DNA from: PKWO01 sp036561005
GTDB lineage: Bacteria; Pseudomonadota; Gammaproteobacteria; Burkholderiales; Burkholderiaceae_D
Direction: 5' to 3'
Length of the DNA stretch: 64,000 nucleotides
Assembly: GCA_036561005.1 (NCBI GenBank)
Contig: DATBQE010000217.1
Location: forward strand, 1 to 64,000
This document shows, piece by piece, positions 16,314-24,085 of this stretch (position 1 is its first letter; the number at the start of each line of letters is the position of its first letter). The position numbers and the translations under genes are program-made. The notes beneath the pieces were generated by a model. The model saw nothing but the letters and a program-made list of their open reading frames with translations. It made no database searches and was not told the DNA's origin.

Positions 16314-17192
16314 TCAGGCGAGCACGCCGGCATCGCGCAAAGCGCCACGCACGGTATCGTGATACTCGTCGCTCAAATTAACCAGCGGCAAACGAATCCC
16401 GGATGATATCAGACCCATCTCAGTCAGTGCCCATTTCACCGGCAATGGATTCGGTTCTACAAAGAGTTTATTGTGCAAAGGCAATAATTTATTGTTGATC
16501 GCAATCGCTTCGGCTGTGCGCCCGCTCATTGCGGCAACGCACAATTCATGCATGACGCGCGGCGCAACGTTCGCTGTGACCGATATGTTGCCCCGTCCGC
16601 CGCAAAACATCAGCGCCATTGCAGTCGCATCGTCGCCTGAATAGACGGCAAAGGATGCCGGCGCCTGGCGCAACAAATCGGTGCCGCGCGCGAGATTGCC
16701 GGTGGCGTCCTTGACGCCGATGATATTGGGTATGGAAGTCAGACGCAGAATGGTCTCGTTGCTCATGTCGGCAACGGTACGTCCAGGCACGTTGTACAAA
16801 ATGACCGGGATTTCGACCGATTCGGCAATTTTCTTGAAGTGCTGGTACATCCCTTCCTGGGTAGGCCGGTTGTAGTAGGGCACGACGAGGAGCGATGCGT
16901 CGGCGCCGACTTCGTGCGCGTAGCGGGTCAGCTCAATCGCTTCCGCAGTCGAATTACCGCCCGTGCCGGCAATGATGGGGATGCGTTTGGCACTCTGCTC
17001 AACTGCAATCTTAATTAATTCACAATGCTCTTCGACGGTGACGGTCGGCGACTCGCCGGTTGTGCCGACAATGACGATGGCATCGGTGCCTTCGGCAATA
17101 TGCCAATCGATCAATTTCCGCAGACCGGGAAAGTCGAGGCTGCCGTCTTCGTGCATGGGGGTTACGATTGCAACTATGCTGCCAGAAATCAT
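16314..17192 (-). CDS. dapA: 4-hydroxy-tetrahydrodipicolinate synthase
   Basis: DapA condenses pyruvate with aspartate semialdehyde, the first committed step to diaminopimelate and lysine. The TIM-barrel motifs are complete: GTTGESPTV near 43-51, the catalytic Tyr in ILYNVPGRT near 131, and the Schiff-base lysine in IIGVKDATG near 161. The length of 292 residues matches E. coli. Its neighbours are bamC downstream and a methyltransferase gene 73 bases upstream on the same strand. Confidence 0.96.
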   Translation of the reverse strand: MISGSIVAIVTPMHEDGSLDFPGLRKLIDWHIAEGTDAIVIVGTTGESPTVTVEEHCELIKIAVEQSAKRIPIIAGTGGNSTAEAIELTRYAHEVGADASLLVVPYYNRPTQEGMYQHFKKIAESVEIPVILYNVPGRTVADMSNETILRLTSIPNIIGVKDATGNLARGTDLLRQAPASFAVYSGDDATAMALMFCGGRGNISVTANVAPRVMHELCVAAMSGRTAEAIAINNKLLPLHNKLFVEPNPLPVKWALTEMGLISSGIRLPLVNLSDEYHDTVRGALRDAGVLA

Positions 17193-17265
17193 GGAGATAT
17201 TCTTGGTGAAAGAAATAAATGTTCGATTGTAGCGGATCGTCTGCCTGTGTGGGTCGAGATTCGCG

Positions 17266-17829
17266 TCAAATCAGGGCAAACCGGTTAGACTCGCGCGCAA
17301 AAGGCGGCTTCACCAGGCATATCCTTTGTACTAGTGCAGGCTTGGGCGTTGCCACGTAACCGTCCTCATAGGCGATCACATGCATGGGCGTCTTGCCTGC
17401 CACGCGGGCAAAGTCCAATAATTCGCCCGGCGCCAGCAGAAAATCAGGATTGGATGGCTTGCCGAATTGACCGTTGCCGACCGCAAAAGTTTCCATCAGC
17501 AACACGCCGCCAGCGCCAAGGCTGTCGAGAATGTGCGGAAATAAAGGCCGATGCAGATAATTGGTCACGACGATGCCGGAAAAGCGTTCGCCGGCGAATG
17601 GCCACGGCGCACCGTTTTCCAGATCCGCCTGCACCGTGGTGATGTGCTCGCCTTGCAGGCTCGCCAAAGCATCGGGATCGCGGTCGAGTGCCACAACGGC
17701 ATGGCCGGCTGCAGCGAAGAGCCTGGCATGGCGCCCGTAGCCGCAGGCCAGGTCGAGCACTTCGCCGCGAGGAACCAGTTGGGCGAAGCGCGTGATCCAT
17801 GGCGAGGCATGGTCGATTTGGTGGGTCAC
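17266..17829 (-). CDS. class I SAM-dependent methyltransferase
   Basis: This 187-residue Rossmann-fold methyltransferase has motif I VLDLACGYGRHARLFA near residue 21 and an acidic residue after strand 2 (VALDRDPDAL). It starts with GTG and lies 23 bases after trpS in the same string. The fold is clear, but the substrate (small molecule or otherwise) is not. Confidence 0.8.
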   Translation of the reverse strand: MTHQIDHASPWITRFAQLVPRGEVLDLACGYGRHARLFAAAGHAVVALDRDPDALASLQGEHITTVQADLENGAPWPFAGERFSGIVVTNYLHRPLFPHILDSLGAGGVLLMETFAVGNGQFGKPSNPDFLLAPGELLDFARVAGKTPMHVIAYEDGYVATPKPALVQRICLVKPPFARESNRFALI

Positions 17830-17852
17830 GTCCGACTGCCGATGAATTGAAC

Positions 17853-19055
17853 TTAGCTGTAACTCAAACCCATCGCCTCGCGTACATCACGCATGGTTTC
17901 CTGCGCCAGCTTGCGCGCCTTGTCGCAACCATCGGCGACGATGGCGCGCACCAGTGTCGGGTCGTCGAGGTATTGCTGGGCGCGCTCGCGCATCGGTTCC
18001 TGCTCGGCGAGGATGGCGTCGATCACCGGCTGCTTGCATTCGAGGCAGCCGATACCGGCCGACTTGCATCCCTTGACCACCCACTCCCTCGTGGCGTCGT
18101 CGGAATAGACTTGGTGCAACTGCCAGACCGGACATTTCTCCGGGTCGCCCGGGTCGCTGCGGCGGATACGTGCAGGGTCGGTCGGCATGGTGCGGATTTT
18201 CTTGGTCAGCGTGTCCTTGTCTTCGCGCAGGGCAATCGAATTGCCGTAGCTCTTGGACATTTTCTGGCCATCGAGCCCCGGCAGACGCGAAGACGCGGTC
18301 AGGCGTGCCTGCGGTTCAACCAGGATCAATTTGCGGCTGCCTTCGAGGTAACCGAACAGGCGTTCGCGGTCGATCATGCTGAGGTTTTGCGCGTCGTCGA
18401 GCATGGCCTTGGCCTGTTCCAGCGCGTCTTCCTTGCCCTGCTCCTGGAAAGCCGTGCGCAGATCGGTGTACATCTTGGCGCGCTTGCTGCCGAGCTTCTT
18501 GACTGCCTCGCGCGCCTTCTCTTCGAAGCCTTTTTCCTTGCCGTAGATGTGATTGAAGCGACGCGCAATCTCGCGCATCATTTCGATATGCGGCACCTGG
18601 TCGTCGCCGACCGGCACCAGCGTGGCGCGATAGATCAGCACGTCGGCAGCCTGCAGCAACGGGTAGCCGAGGAAACCATAGGTTGCCAGATCGCGGTCGG
18701 CCAATTTTTCCTGCTGATCCTTGTAGGTCGGCACGCGTTCCAGCCAGCCGAGCGGCGTGGCCATCGACAGCAGCAAATGCAATTCGGCGTGTTCCGGCAC
18801 CTTCGACTGGATGAACAGCGTCGCCTGCGACGGATCGATGCCGGCTGCGAGCCAGTCGATCAGCATGTCCCAGGTGCTCGTCTCAATGATGCTGGGGTCG
18901 TCGTAGTGCGTGGTCAGTGCATGCCAGTCGGCGACAAAAAACAGGCACGGCAATTCGGTCTGCAGTTTGACCCAATTCTTCAAGGCGCCGTGATAGTGGC
19001 CAAGGTGCATCGCGCCAGTTGGGCGCATTCCGGAAACGACTCGATCTGGGTACAT
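17853..19055 (-). CDS. trpS: tryptophanyl-tRNA synthetase with Fe-S-type cysteine motif
   Basis: This class I aminoacyl-tRNA synthetase charges tRNA-Trp. The HIGH motif is HLGH in GAMHLGHYHGAL near residue 18, and the KMSKS motif is in GQKMSKSYGN. At 400 residues it is longer than the usual 330-residue form. Near residues 307-338 it carries Cys-x21-Cys-x6-Cys-x2-Cys, very close to the motif that binds a [4Fe-4S] cluster in Thermotoga maritima TrpRS. Cluster binding is inferred. It starts 6 bases after the site-2-protease-like gene, so translation is probably coupled. Confidence 0.94.
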   Translation of the reverse strand: MYPDRVVSGMRPTGAMHLGHYHGALKNWVKLQTELPCLFFVADWHALTTHYDDPSIIETSTWDMLIDWLAAGIDPSQATLFIQSKVPEHAELHLLLSMATPLGWLERVPTYKDQQEKLADRDLATYGFLGYPLLQAADVLIYRATLVPVGDDQVPHIEMMREIARRFNHIYGKEKGFEEKAREAVKKLGSKRAKMYTDLRTAFQEQGKEDALEQAKAMLDDAQNLSMIDRERLFGYLEGSRKLILVEPQARLTASSRLPGLDGQKMSKSYGNSIALREDKDTLTKKIRTMPTDPARIRRSDPGDPEKCPVWQLHQVYSDDATREWVVKGCKSAGIGCLECKQPVIDAILAEQEPMRERAQQYLDDPTLVRAIVADGCDKARKLAQETMRDVREAMGLSYS

Positions 19056-19060
19056 GGCAG

Positions 19061-19753
19061 TCAGGAAAGGAAAAAATTCAGCGGTGATAATACGAGCCCT
19101 AGAATGGCATGGGCAATCGTGTAGATGGGAAGAATCCAGTATTGGAGCAATATCTTCGTAATGAACAATACGATTACGATGAGCATTGTATACGGTTCGA
19201 CCTGCGCAAATTTGAAAGCCTGCTTCTGCGGCAGCAAACTGAAGACGATCCGACCGCCGTCAAACGGCGGCAAGGGAATCAGATAGATCGCCATCAACAC
19301 CAGATTTGCCTGCATACCCGCATCGGTCATGCTCACAAAAAATACTTCATTGAAATGTATTTTGATGAAGATGATTTTCAGTATCACCCAAGCGGCGGCC
19401 ATGGCAAAGTTCGCGCCAAGGCCGGCCAGGGACACCCAAAGCATGTCACGCTTGGGATTGCGCAATTTGCTGAAATCGATCGGCAGCGGTTTTGCGTAAC
19501 CGAATATGAAGGGGAAACCGGAAAGCTTGGTGACAAAGAAAGACAGCACGGGCAAAAGAATCGTGCCGATCGGGTCGATGTGTTTGCTGGGGTTCAAGCT
19601 CAAGCGGCCAAGCATGCGCGCTGTTTTGTCGCCCAGATAGTCTGCCGTATAGCATTGGGCAGCCACGTGCATGGTGATTGCGAACAATAGCGGCAATGCA
19701 TAAACGGCAATGGTCCTGATGGCATCGGCGAGGATAGGGAAGATTTCATTCAT
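19061..19753 (-). CDS. site-2 protease (M50) family protein with altered active site
   Basis: This 230-residue membrane protein of the M50 family has about five membrane segments, and family sequences such as GRLSLNPSKHIDPIGTILLP and the C-terminal PPFDGGRI (third metal ligand Asp) are well kept. The catalytic HExxH, however, reads HVAAQ (bases 19655-19669). The catalytic Glu and the second zinc His are therefore lost, by single-base changes if the ancestor was CAC-GAG-...-CAC. It is probably a pseudoprotease, or else there is a sequencing error at two sites. It sits between the yciO-like gene and trpS. Confidence 0.85.
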   Translation of the reverse strand: MNEIFPILADAIRTIAVYALPLLFAITMHVAAQCYTADYLGDKTARMLGRLSLNPSKHIDPIGTILLPVLSFFVTKLSGFPFIFGYAKPLPIDFSKLRNPKRDMLWVSLAGLGANFAMAAAWVILKIIFIKIHFNEVFFVSMTDAGMQANLVLMAIYLIPLPPFDGGRIVFSLLPQKQAFKFAQVEPYTMLIVIVLFITKILLQYWILPIYTIAHAILGLVLSPLNFFLS

Positions 19754-19859
19754 GGCACGGATTTTATCAGAGCGCGCCGATGAAGCCCGTTTTTTTGATT
19801 TCCGGCATGAAACTTCAGCAGGTACGCGCGCCGACGCAGCGCCATCGGCATCGCCGAAT

Positions 19860-20483
19860 TCACAGCCCGAATTGGCTCACGTTGCCGCGGCCCTGCCTGA
19901 CCAGGACGGCTTCTTCGGCGGTCAAATCGATCACCGAAGTCGGTTCCAGGCTGCAAGCGCCGCCGTCGATCACCAGGTCAATCTGCTTTTCCAAGCGCTC
20001 CCGAATGGCGTCGGCGTCAGTCATGGGCTGCTTCTCGTCAGGCAGGATCAGCGTCGTGCCCAGCAAGGGCTGCGCCAACTCTTCCAGCAAGGCATGCGCG
20101 ATACGGTTCTCCGGTACCCGCAGGCCGATGGTCTTGCGCGACGGGTGGGAAAGACGGCGCGGCACTTCCTTCGTCGCTTCGAGGATGAAAGTAAAAGGTC
20201 CCGGCGTTGCCGCCTTCAACAGGCGGTATTGCCGGTTGTCGACCCTGGCATACAAGGCAATCTCGCTCAAGTCGCGACACAGCAAGGTCAGGTGGTGCTT
20301 GTCGTCGACGCCACGTATGCGGCGCAGGCGCTCGACCGCCTGTTTGTCGTCAAGGTGACAGACCAGCGCGAAACAGGAATCGGTGGGCAAGGCGACAATG
20401 CCGCCGGCCTGGATGATTTGGGCGCTTTGCCTGATCAACCTTGCTTGCGGATTTTCCGGGTGAATCTGAAAGAACTGTGACAT
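19860..20483 (-). CDS. yciO: YciO/TsaC/Sua5-family protein
   Basis: This 207-residue YrdC-fold protein is related to L-threonylcarbamoyl-AMP synthase. Family motifs include GGIVALPTDSCFAL near 27-40 and PGPFTFIL near 94. It lacks the extra Sua5 domain. The pairing with a PHP-domain gene 6 bases upstream mirrors E. coli rnm-yciO. I therefore favour the YciO subgroup, whose cellular role is less certain than that of TsaC. Confidence 0.83.
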   Translation of the reverse strand: MSQFFQIHPENPQARLIRQSAQIIQAGGIVALPTDSCFALVCHLDDKQAVERLRRIRGVDDKHHLTLLCRDLSEIALYARVDNRQYRLLKAATPGPFTFILEATKEVPRRLSHPSRKTIGLRVPENRIAHALLEELAQPLLGTTLILPDEKQPMTDADAIRERLEKQIDLVIDGGACSLEPTSVIDLTAEEAVLVRQGRGNVSQFGL

Positions 20484-20489
20484 GGATTT

Positions 20490-21326
20490 TCAAAACACCC
20501 AATCATGCCAAACCGGTTTGAGATCATTCGGCAAAGGCGGCAGCGTGCCGAGGTCAACGCGCGATTCTTCCGGCCCGTGGAAATCGGACCCGCGCGAGGC
20601 AAGCAGGTCGTAGCGCCGCGCGACGTTGGCGTACGTATCGTACTGATCCACGGTATGGCTGCCCGTGAGGACTTCAAGCCCGGTGCCGCCGCTGCGTTTG
20701 AATTCATTGATGAATTCGTCGAATGCCATGTCGTTCAACTTGTAGCGGCCCGGGTGTGCCACCACGGCCACGCCGCCGGCGTCGCGTATCCATCGCACTG
20801 CATCCTTCAGGTGCGCCCAACGGTGCGGCACGAATCCGGGCTTGCCTTCGATCAGGTAATTCTTGAAGACATCGGGGATCGACTCGCCCTTGCCGATCTC
20901 GATGAGGTAGCGTGCAAAATGCGTGCGCGACAAAAGATCGGGATTGCCGGCGTAGCGCATGGCGCCATCGAAAGTATCGGGGATGCCGGCCTTGGCCAAT
21001 TGCTCGGCCATGTCGCGCGCTCGCGGCTCGCGGCCGTTGCGGGTTGACGCCAGGCCACGCACGAGACCGGCTTCGGTTTCATCGACCTTGAGGCCGACGA
21101 TATGGATGGTCTTGCCGGCCCAGGTGACGGAAATTTCAACGCCGGAGACATACGGCAGGCCAATCGCCTTGGCGGCGGCGCGTGCCTCGGCGATGCCGCT
21201 GATTTCGTCATGGTCGGTCAGTGCCCAGATGTCGACACCGTTCGCTTTGGCGCGCGCGGCCAGTTCGGCGGGCGTGAGCACACCATCGGAAACCTGGGAA
21301 TGGCAATGGAGATCAGCGTTCAACAT
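20490..21326 (-). CDS. rnm: PHP-domain nuclease/phosphatase (RNase AM / Rnm type)
   Basis: This 278-residue PHP-fold metal-dependent phosphoesterase has DLHCHSQVSDG at the N-terminus, ALTDHDEISG near 35-44, VVAHPGRYKL near 188 and GSDFHGPE near 247. E. coli Rnm (YciV) hydrolyses 3',5'-nucleoside bisphosphates and trims 5' ends of rRNA. I chose ATG 21326, where the family sequence MLNADLHCHS begins; the in-frame TTG at 21362 adds residues unlike the family. It is followed after 6 bases by the yciO-like gene. Confidence 0.86.
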   Translation of the reverse strand: MLNADLHCHSQVSDGVLTPAELAARAKANGVDIWALTDHDEISGIAEARAAAKAIGLPYVSGVEISVTWAGKTIHIVGLKVDETEAGLVRGLASTRNGREPRARDMAEQLAKAGIPDTFDGAMRYAGNPDLLSRTHFARYLIEIGKGESIPDVFKNYLIEGKPGFVPHRWAHLKDAVRWIRDAGGVAVVAHPGRYKLNDMAFDEFINEFKRSGGTGLEVLTGSHTVDQYDTYANVARRYDLLASRGSDFHGPEESRVDLGTLPPLPNDLKPVWHDWVF

Positions 21327-21360
21327 GGGGAATTTCGAGACTTGGTAATGAGGAGCAAGC

Positions 21361-21378
21361 AAAAAAGCCGCTCACGGC
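21361..21378 (-). terminator. weak terminator after the alpha/beta hydrolase gene
   Basis: On the minus strand a short GCCG-TGAG-CGGC stem is followed by six T residues, about 80 bases after the hydrolase stop. The stem is only four pairs, so efficiency is uncertain. Confidence 0.4.
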
Positions 21379-21457
21379 CTCTATTGTACGCTGTCTTGCG
21401 CTCCGGCCGGCATCGCGCTGCCATTCCTGCCCGCATGTCGGCACCCGGGAGCGTGCA

Positions 21458-22339
21458 CTACGCAAGAAAAGAATCGAGCAGGCGTGACAATTGTTCCGGC
21501 TGGTCGTGGTGCAGCATGTGGCCGGCTTCAGCAATCGTGGCCGTGGTCAAACGGGCGAAACTCTGCATGCGCCGGTCGATTTCCATACGTGCCTCGTCCT
21601 TGCTCCCGAGGTAACGCCATACTTCGGTGTCGACCGCTTCGACCCATAACACCGGGGCAGTGATGGCCTTCCAGCAGGCCAGCACCTCCTCGATACGGTA
21701 CAGGATGGGGCTGCTGCCTTTGTGCGCCGGGTCGCCACATATTTCCCAGCGCCCTTCATCACTCTCGCACGGCCGAGCCCAATGTGGCGCGAGAAAAGCG
21801 GCACGCTCGTCGGACAGGCGCGGGTTATTCTTTTGCAGGCGCGCGGCGACCTCGGCCAGGCTCGCATAGGTCAAAAGACGCGGCGGCTCGCGCAACTCGG
21901 CAAGCCACCTGGCGTAACGCTTCGGCGCTTGCTCGGGCTTGGTCAGGCCCATGCCGAAACCTTCGAGATTGACCAGCTTGGCGATCCGTTCCGGCCGGCT
22001 GCCCGCATACAGGCAGGCAATATTGCCGCCCATGCTGTGGCCTATCAGGTTGACCGCCGCATCGGGCGAACAATGTTCCAGCACGGCATCGAGATCGCCG
22101 ATGTAGTCGGCGAACCAGTAGGTGTCGCTGCCGGAATTTTCGCTCAGGCCAAAGCCGCGCCAGTCGGGCGCAATGACATGCCAGTCGCGCTGCAGGCAAT
22201 CGACCACGAATTGAAACGAGGCCGACACATCCATCCAGCCATGCAGCATGACGAGCAGCGGCGCGTCAGTGGGCCCCCAGTGGCGCAAGTGATATTGCAA
22301 TCCGCGAACCGTGATAAATTCTGAGCGAGATGGTTTCAT
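21458..22339 (-). CDS. alpha/beta hydrolase
   Basis: This 293-residue alpha/beta-hydrolase has the oxyanion region LHGWMDVSASF near 35, the nucleophile elbow GHSMGG near 104 (Ser nucleophile), an acid in the AVDTEVW region and the catalytic His in AEAGHMLHHDQPE near 276. ATG 22339 has an AGGA Shine-Dalgarno five bases upstream. The reading frame stays open far upstream, but that part is antisense to the acyl-CoA synthetase. It is divergent from that gene around a TetR-like operator, which suggests joint control and a role in ester or acyl metabolism. Confidence 0.85.
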   Translation of the reverse strand: MKPSRSEFITVRGLQYHLRHWGPTDAPLLVMLHGWMDVSASFQFVVDCLQRDWHVIAPDWRGFGLSENSGSDTYWFADYIGDLDAVLEHCSPDAAVNLIGHSMGGNIACLYAGSRPERIAKLVNLEGFGMGLTKPEQAPKRYARWLAELREPPRLLTYASLAEVAARLQKNNPRLSDERAAFLAPHWARPCESDEGRWEICGDPAHKGSSPILYRIEEVLACWKAITAPVLWVEAVDTEVWRYLGSKDEARMEIDRRMQSFARLTTATIAEAGHMLHHDQPEQLSRLLDSFLA

Positions 22340-22380
22340 GAACATCCTGTAGATGGCGATGGCGGGACAAGACACGATAA

Positions 22381-22394
22381 CGAACGGTCGTTCG
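22381..22394. promoter_or_regulatory. TetR-like operator in divergent promoter
   Basis: CGAACG-GT-CGTTCG is an exact inverted repeat between the divergent hydrolase and acyl-CoA synthetase genes, 21 bases before the GTG start. It resembles operators of TetR/AcrR-family regulators of lipid catabolism. A minus-strand TATAAT lies beside it, so binding would cover promoter elements of both genes. Confidence 0.6.
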
Positions 22395-22414
22395 ATAATT
22401 ATACTGGAGATGGC

Positions 22415-24085
22415 GTGAGCGACATTGCTACCGACCAATACGATACCCTGCACGCGCGGTTCCGCTGGCATGTGCCGGCGCATTTCAATATTGCCGACGT
22501 TTGCTGCACGCGCTGGGCAGATGATCCTGCCCGCATTGCCTTGTATTGTGAAGACGAAGACGGCAATACGGCGCAAACCAGCTACGCCCAATTGCATGGG
22601 CAGGCGGGCCGCTTGTCGAACCTGCTCGGGCAACTGGACGCGACACGTGGCGACCGCATCGCCATCATCCTGCCGCAACGCGCGGAATCCGCCATCGCGC
22701 ATATCGCCTGTTACCAGTCGGCGCTGGTGGCCATGCCGATGTCCATCCTGTTCGGCCCCGACGCACTTGAGTATCGGCTGCAAGATAGCGCGGCAGTCGT
22801 CGCCATTGTCGATGCCGCCGCCCTGCCCGCCCTGCTCGAAATACGCGCGCGTTGCCCCGCGCTGCGCCACATCGTCGCCGTTGAGTGCGCCAATGAGTGC
22901 GCCAATGGCGCAGTCATCGATTGGCATGCCGCGCTGGCAGGCAGCGCTCCACAATTCTTGCCGATTGAAACGCGCGCAGAAGACCCGGCCATTTTGATCT
23001 ACACCAGCGGCACCACCGGTTCGCCCAAGGGCGCCTTGCTGCCGCAGCGCGCATTGATCGGCAACCTGACCGGCTTCGTCGCGTCGCAGAACTGGTTCCC
23101 GCAACCAGACGACGTGTTCTGGTCGCCGGCAGACTGGGCCTGGACCGGCGGGCTGATGGACGCGCTGCTGCCGACGCTCTATTTCGGCAAGCCCATCGTC
23201 GGCTATCGCGGGCGCTTTTCGGCGCAGACGGCATTTCGTCTGCTGGAGCAATATGCCGTCACCAATACCTTCCTGTTTCCGACCGCATTGAAGATGATGA
23301 TGAAGGCCGAACCGGTGCCGCGTCGCCATTTGAAATTGCGCGCCATCATGAGCGCAGGCGAAGCCGTGGGCGACGCCGTGTTCCATTGGGGCAGGACTGC
23401 ACTCGGCGTCAGCATCAACGAGATGTTCGGCCAAACCGAGATGAACTATATCGTCGGCAACAGTGCGGACAAATGGCCCGCAAAGCCGGGCAGCATGGGC
23501 CGCCCCTATCCCGGGCACCGCGTGGCCGTTATCGATGAAAACGGCAAACAGTTGCGGCACGGCGAAATCGGCGAGGTTGCTCTGCATCGGCTGGATCGAC
23601 ATGGGGCCGCCGATCCCATTTTCTTCCTCGGTTACTGGAACAATGAACGCGCCACGAGTGAAAAATTCACCGGCGACTGGTGCCGCACCGGCGACCTGGC
23701 CAGCATGGATGACGACGGCTATCTTTGGTACCAGGGCCGGGCCGATGACATGTTCAAGGCGGCCGGTTATCGCATCGGTCCGTCCGAAATCGAGAATTGC
23801 CTGCTCAAGCACCCGGCCGTGGCCAACGCCGCCGTCGTGCCCAAGCCGGACCGCGAGCGCGGCAACGTCGTCAAGGCTTTTGTGTTGCTGGCACCGGGCC
23901 TGGAACTCGACGACGTTGCCAAAGCCGCCTTGACGGCGGAACTGCAGGCGCACGTGAAAGGCAAGCTTGCGCCTTACGAATATCCGAAGGAAATCGAATT
24001 TGTCGACAGCTTGCCGATGACGACCACCGGCAAGCTGCAGCGGCGCATATTGCGCCTGCTGGAAGAGGAACGCGCAAAGAGTTAA
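22415..24085 (+). CDS. AMP-forming acyl-CoA synthetase (acetyl/medium-chain type)
   Basis: This 556-residue ANL-superfamily adenylate-forming enzyme activates a carboxylic acid as acyl-AMP and then acyl-CoA. Motifs are YTSGTTGSPKGAL near 195-207, MFGQTEMN near 343, the RTGDLA hinge region near 429 and the C-terminal catalytic lysine in MTTTGKLQRR near 539. It starts with GTG, with TGGAGA five bases upstream. The sequence resembles acetyl-CoA-synthetase-like or medium-chain enzymes, but the acid used is not clear. Its stop overlaps that of the chemoreceptor gene (24082-24085). Confidence 0.88.
   Translation: MSDIATDQYDTLHARFRWHVPAHFNIADVCCTRWADDPARIALYCEDEDGNTAQTSYAQLHGQAGRLSNLLGQLDATRGDRIAIILPQRAESAIAHIACYQSALVAMPMSILFGPDALEYRLQDSAAVVAIVDAAALPALLEIRARCPALRHIVAVECANECANGAVIDWHAALAGSAPQFLPIETRAEDPAILIYTSGTTGSPKGALLPQRALIGNLTGFVASQNWFPQPDDVFWSPADWAWTGGLMDALLPTLYFGKPIVGYRGRFSAQTAFRLLEQYAVTNTFLFPTALKMMMKAEPVPRRHLKLRAIMSAGEAVGDAVFHWGRTALGVSINEMFGQTEMNYIVGNSADKWPAKPGSMGRPYPGHRVAVIDENGKQLRHGEIGEVALHRLDRHGAADPIFFLGYWNNERATSEKFTGDWCRTGDLASMDDDGYLWYQGRADDMFKAAGYRIGPSEIENCLLKHPAVANAAVVPKPDRERGNVVKAFVLLAPGLELDDVAKAALTAELQAHVKGKLAPYEYPKEIEFVDSLPMTTTGKLQRRILRLLEEERAKS

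Noticed and set aside
17799..19124. 441-codon plus-strand frame over trpS
   Set aside because: trpS on the minus strand has HLGH and KMSKS motifs; the plus frame is a shadow without domains.
22340..23953. Minus-strand open frame that continues upstream from the alpha/beta hydrolase for over 530 codons
   Set aside because: It is antisense to a well-supported acyl-CoA synthetase, its translation has no recognisable domain, and the hydrolase has a good start and Shine-Dalgarno at 22339. High GC explains the lack of stops.
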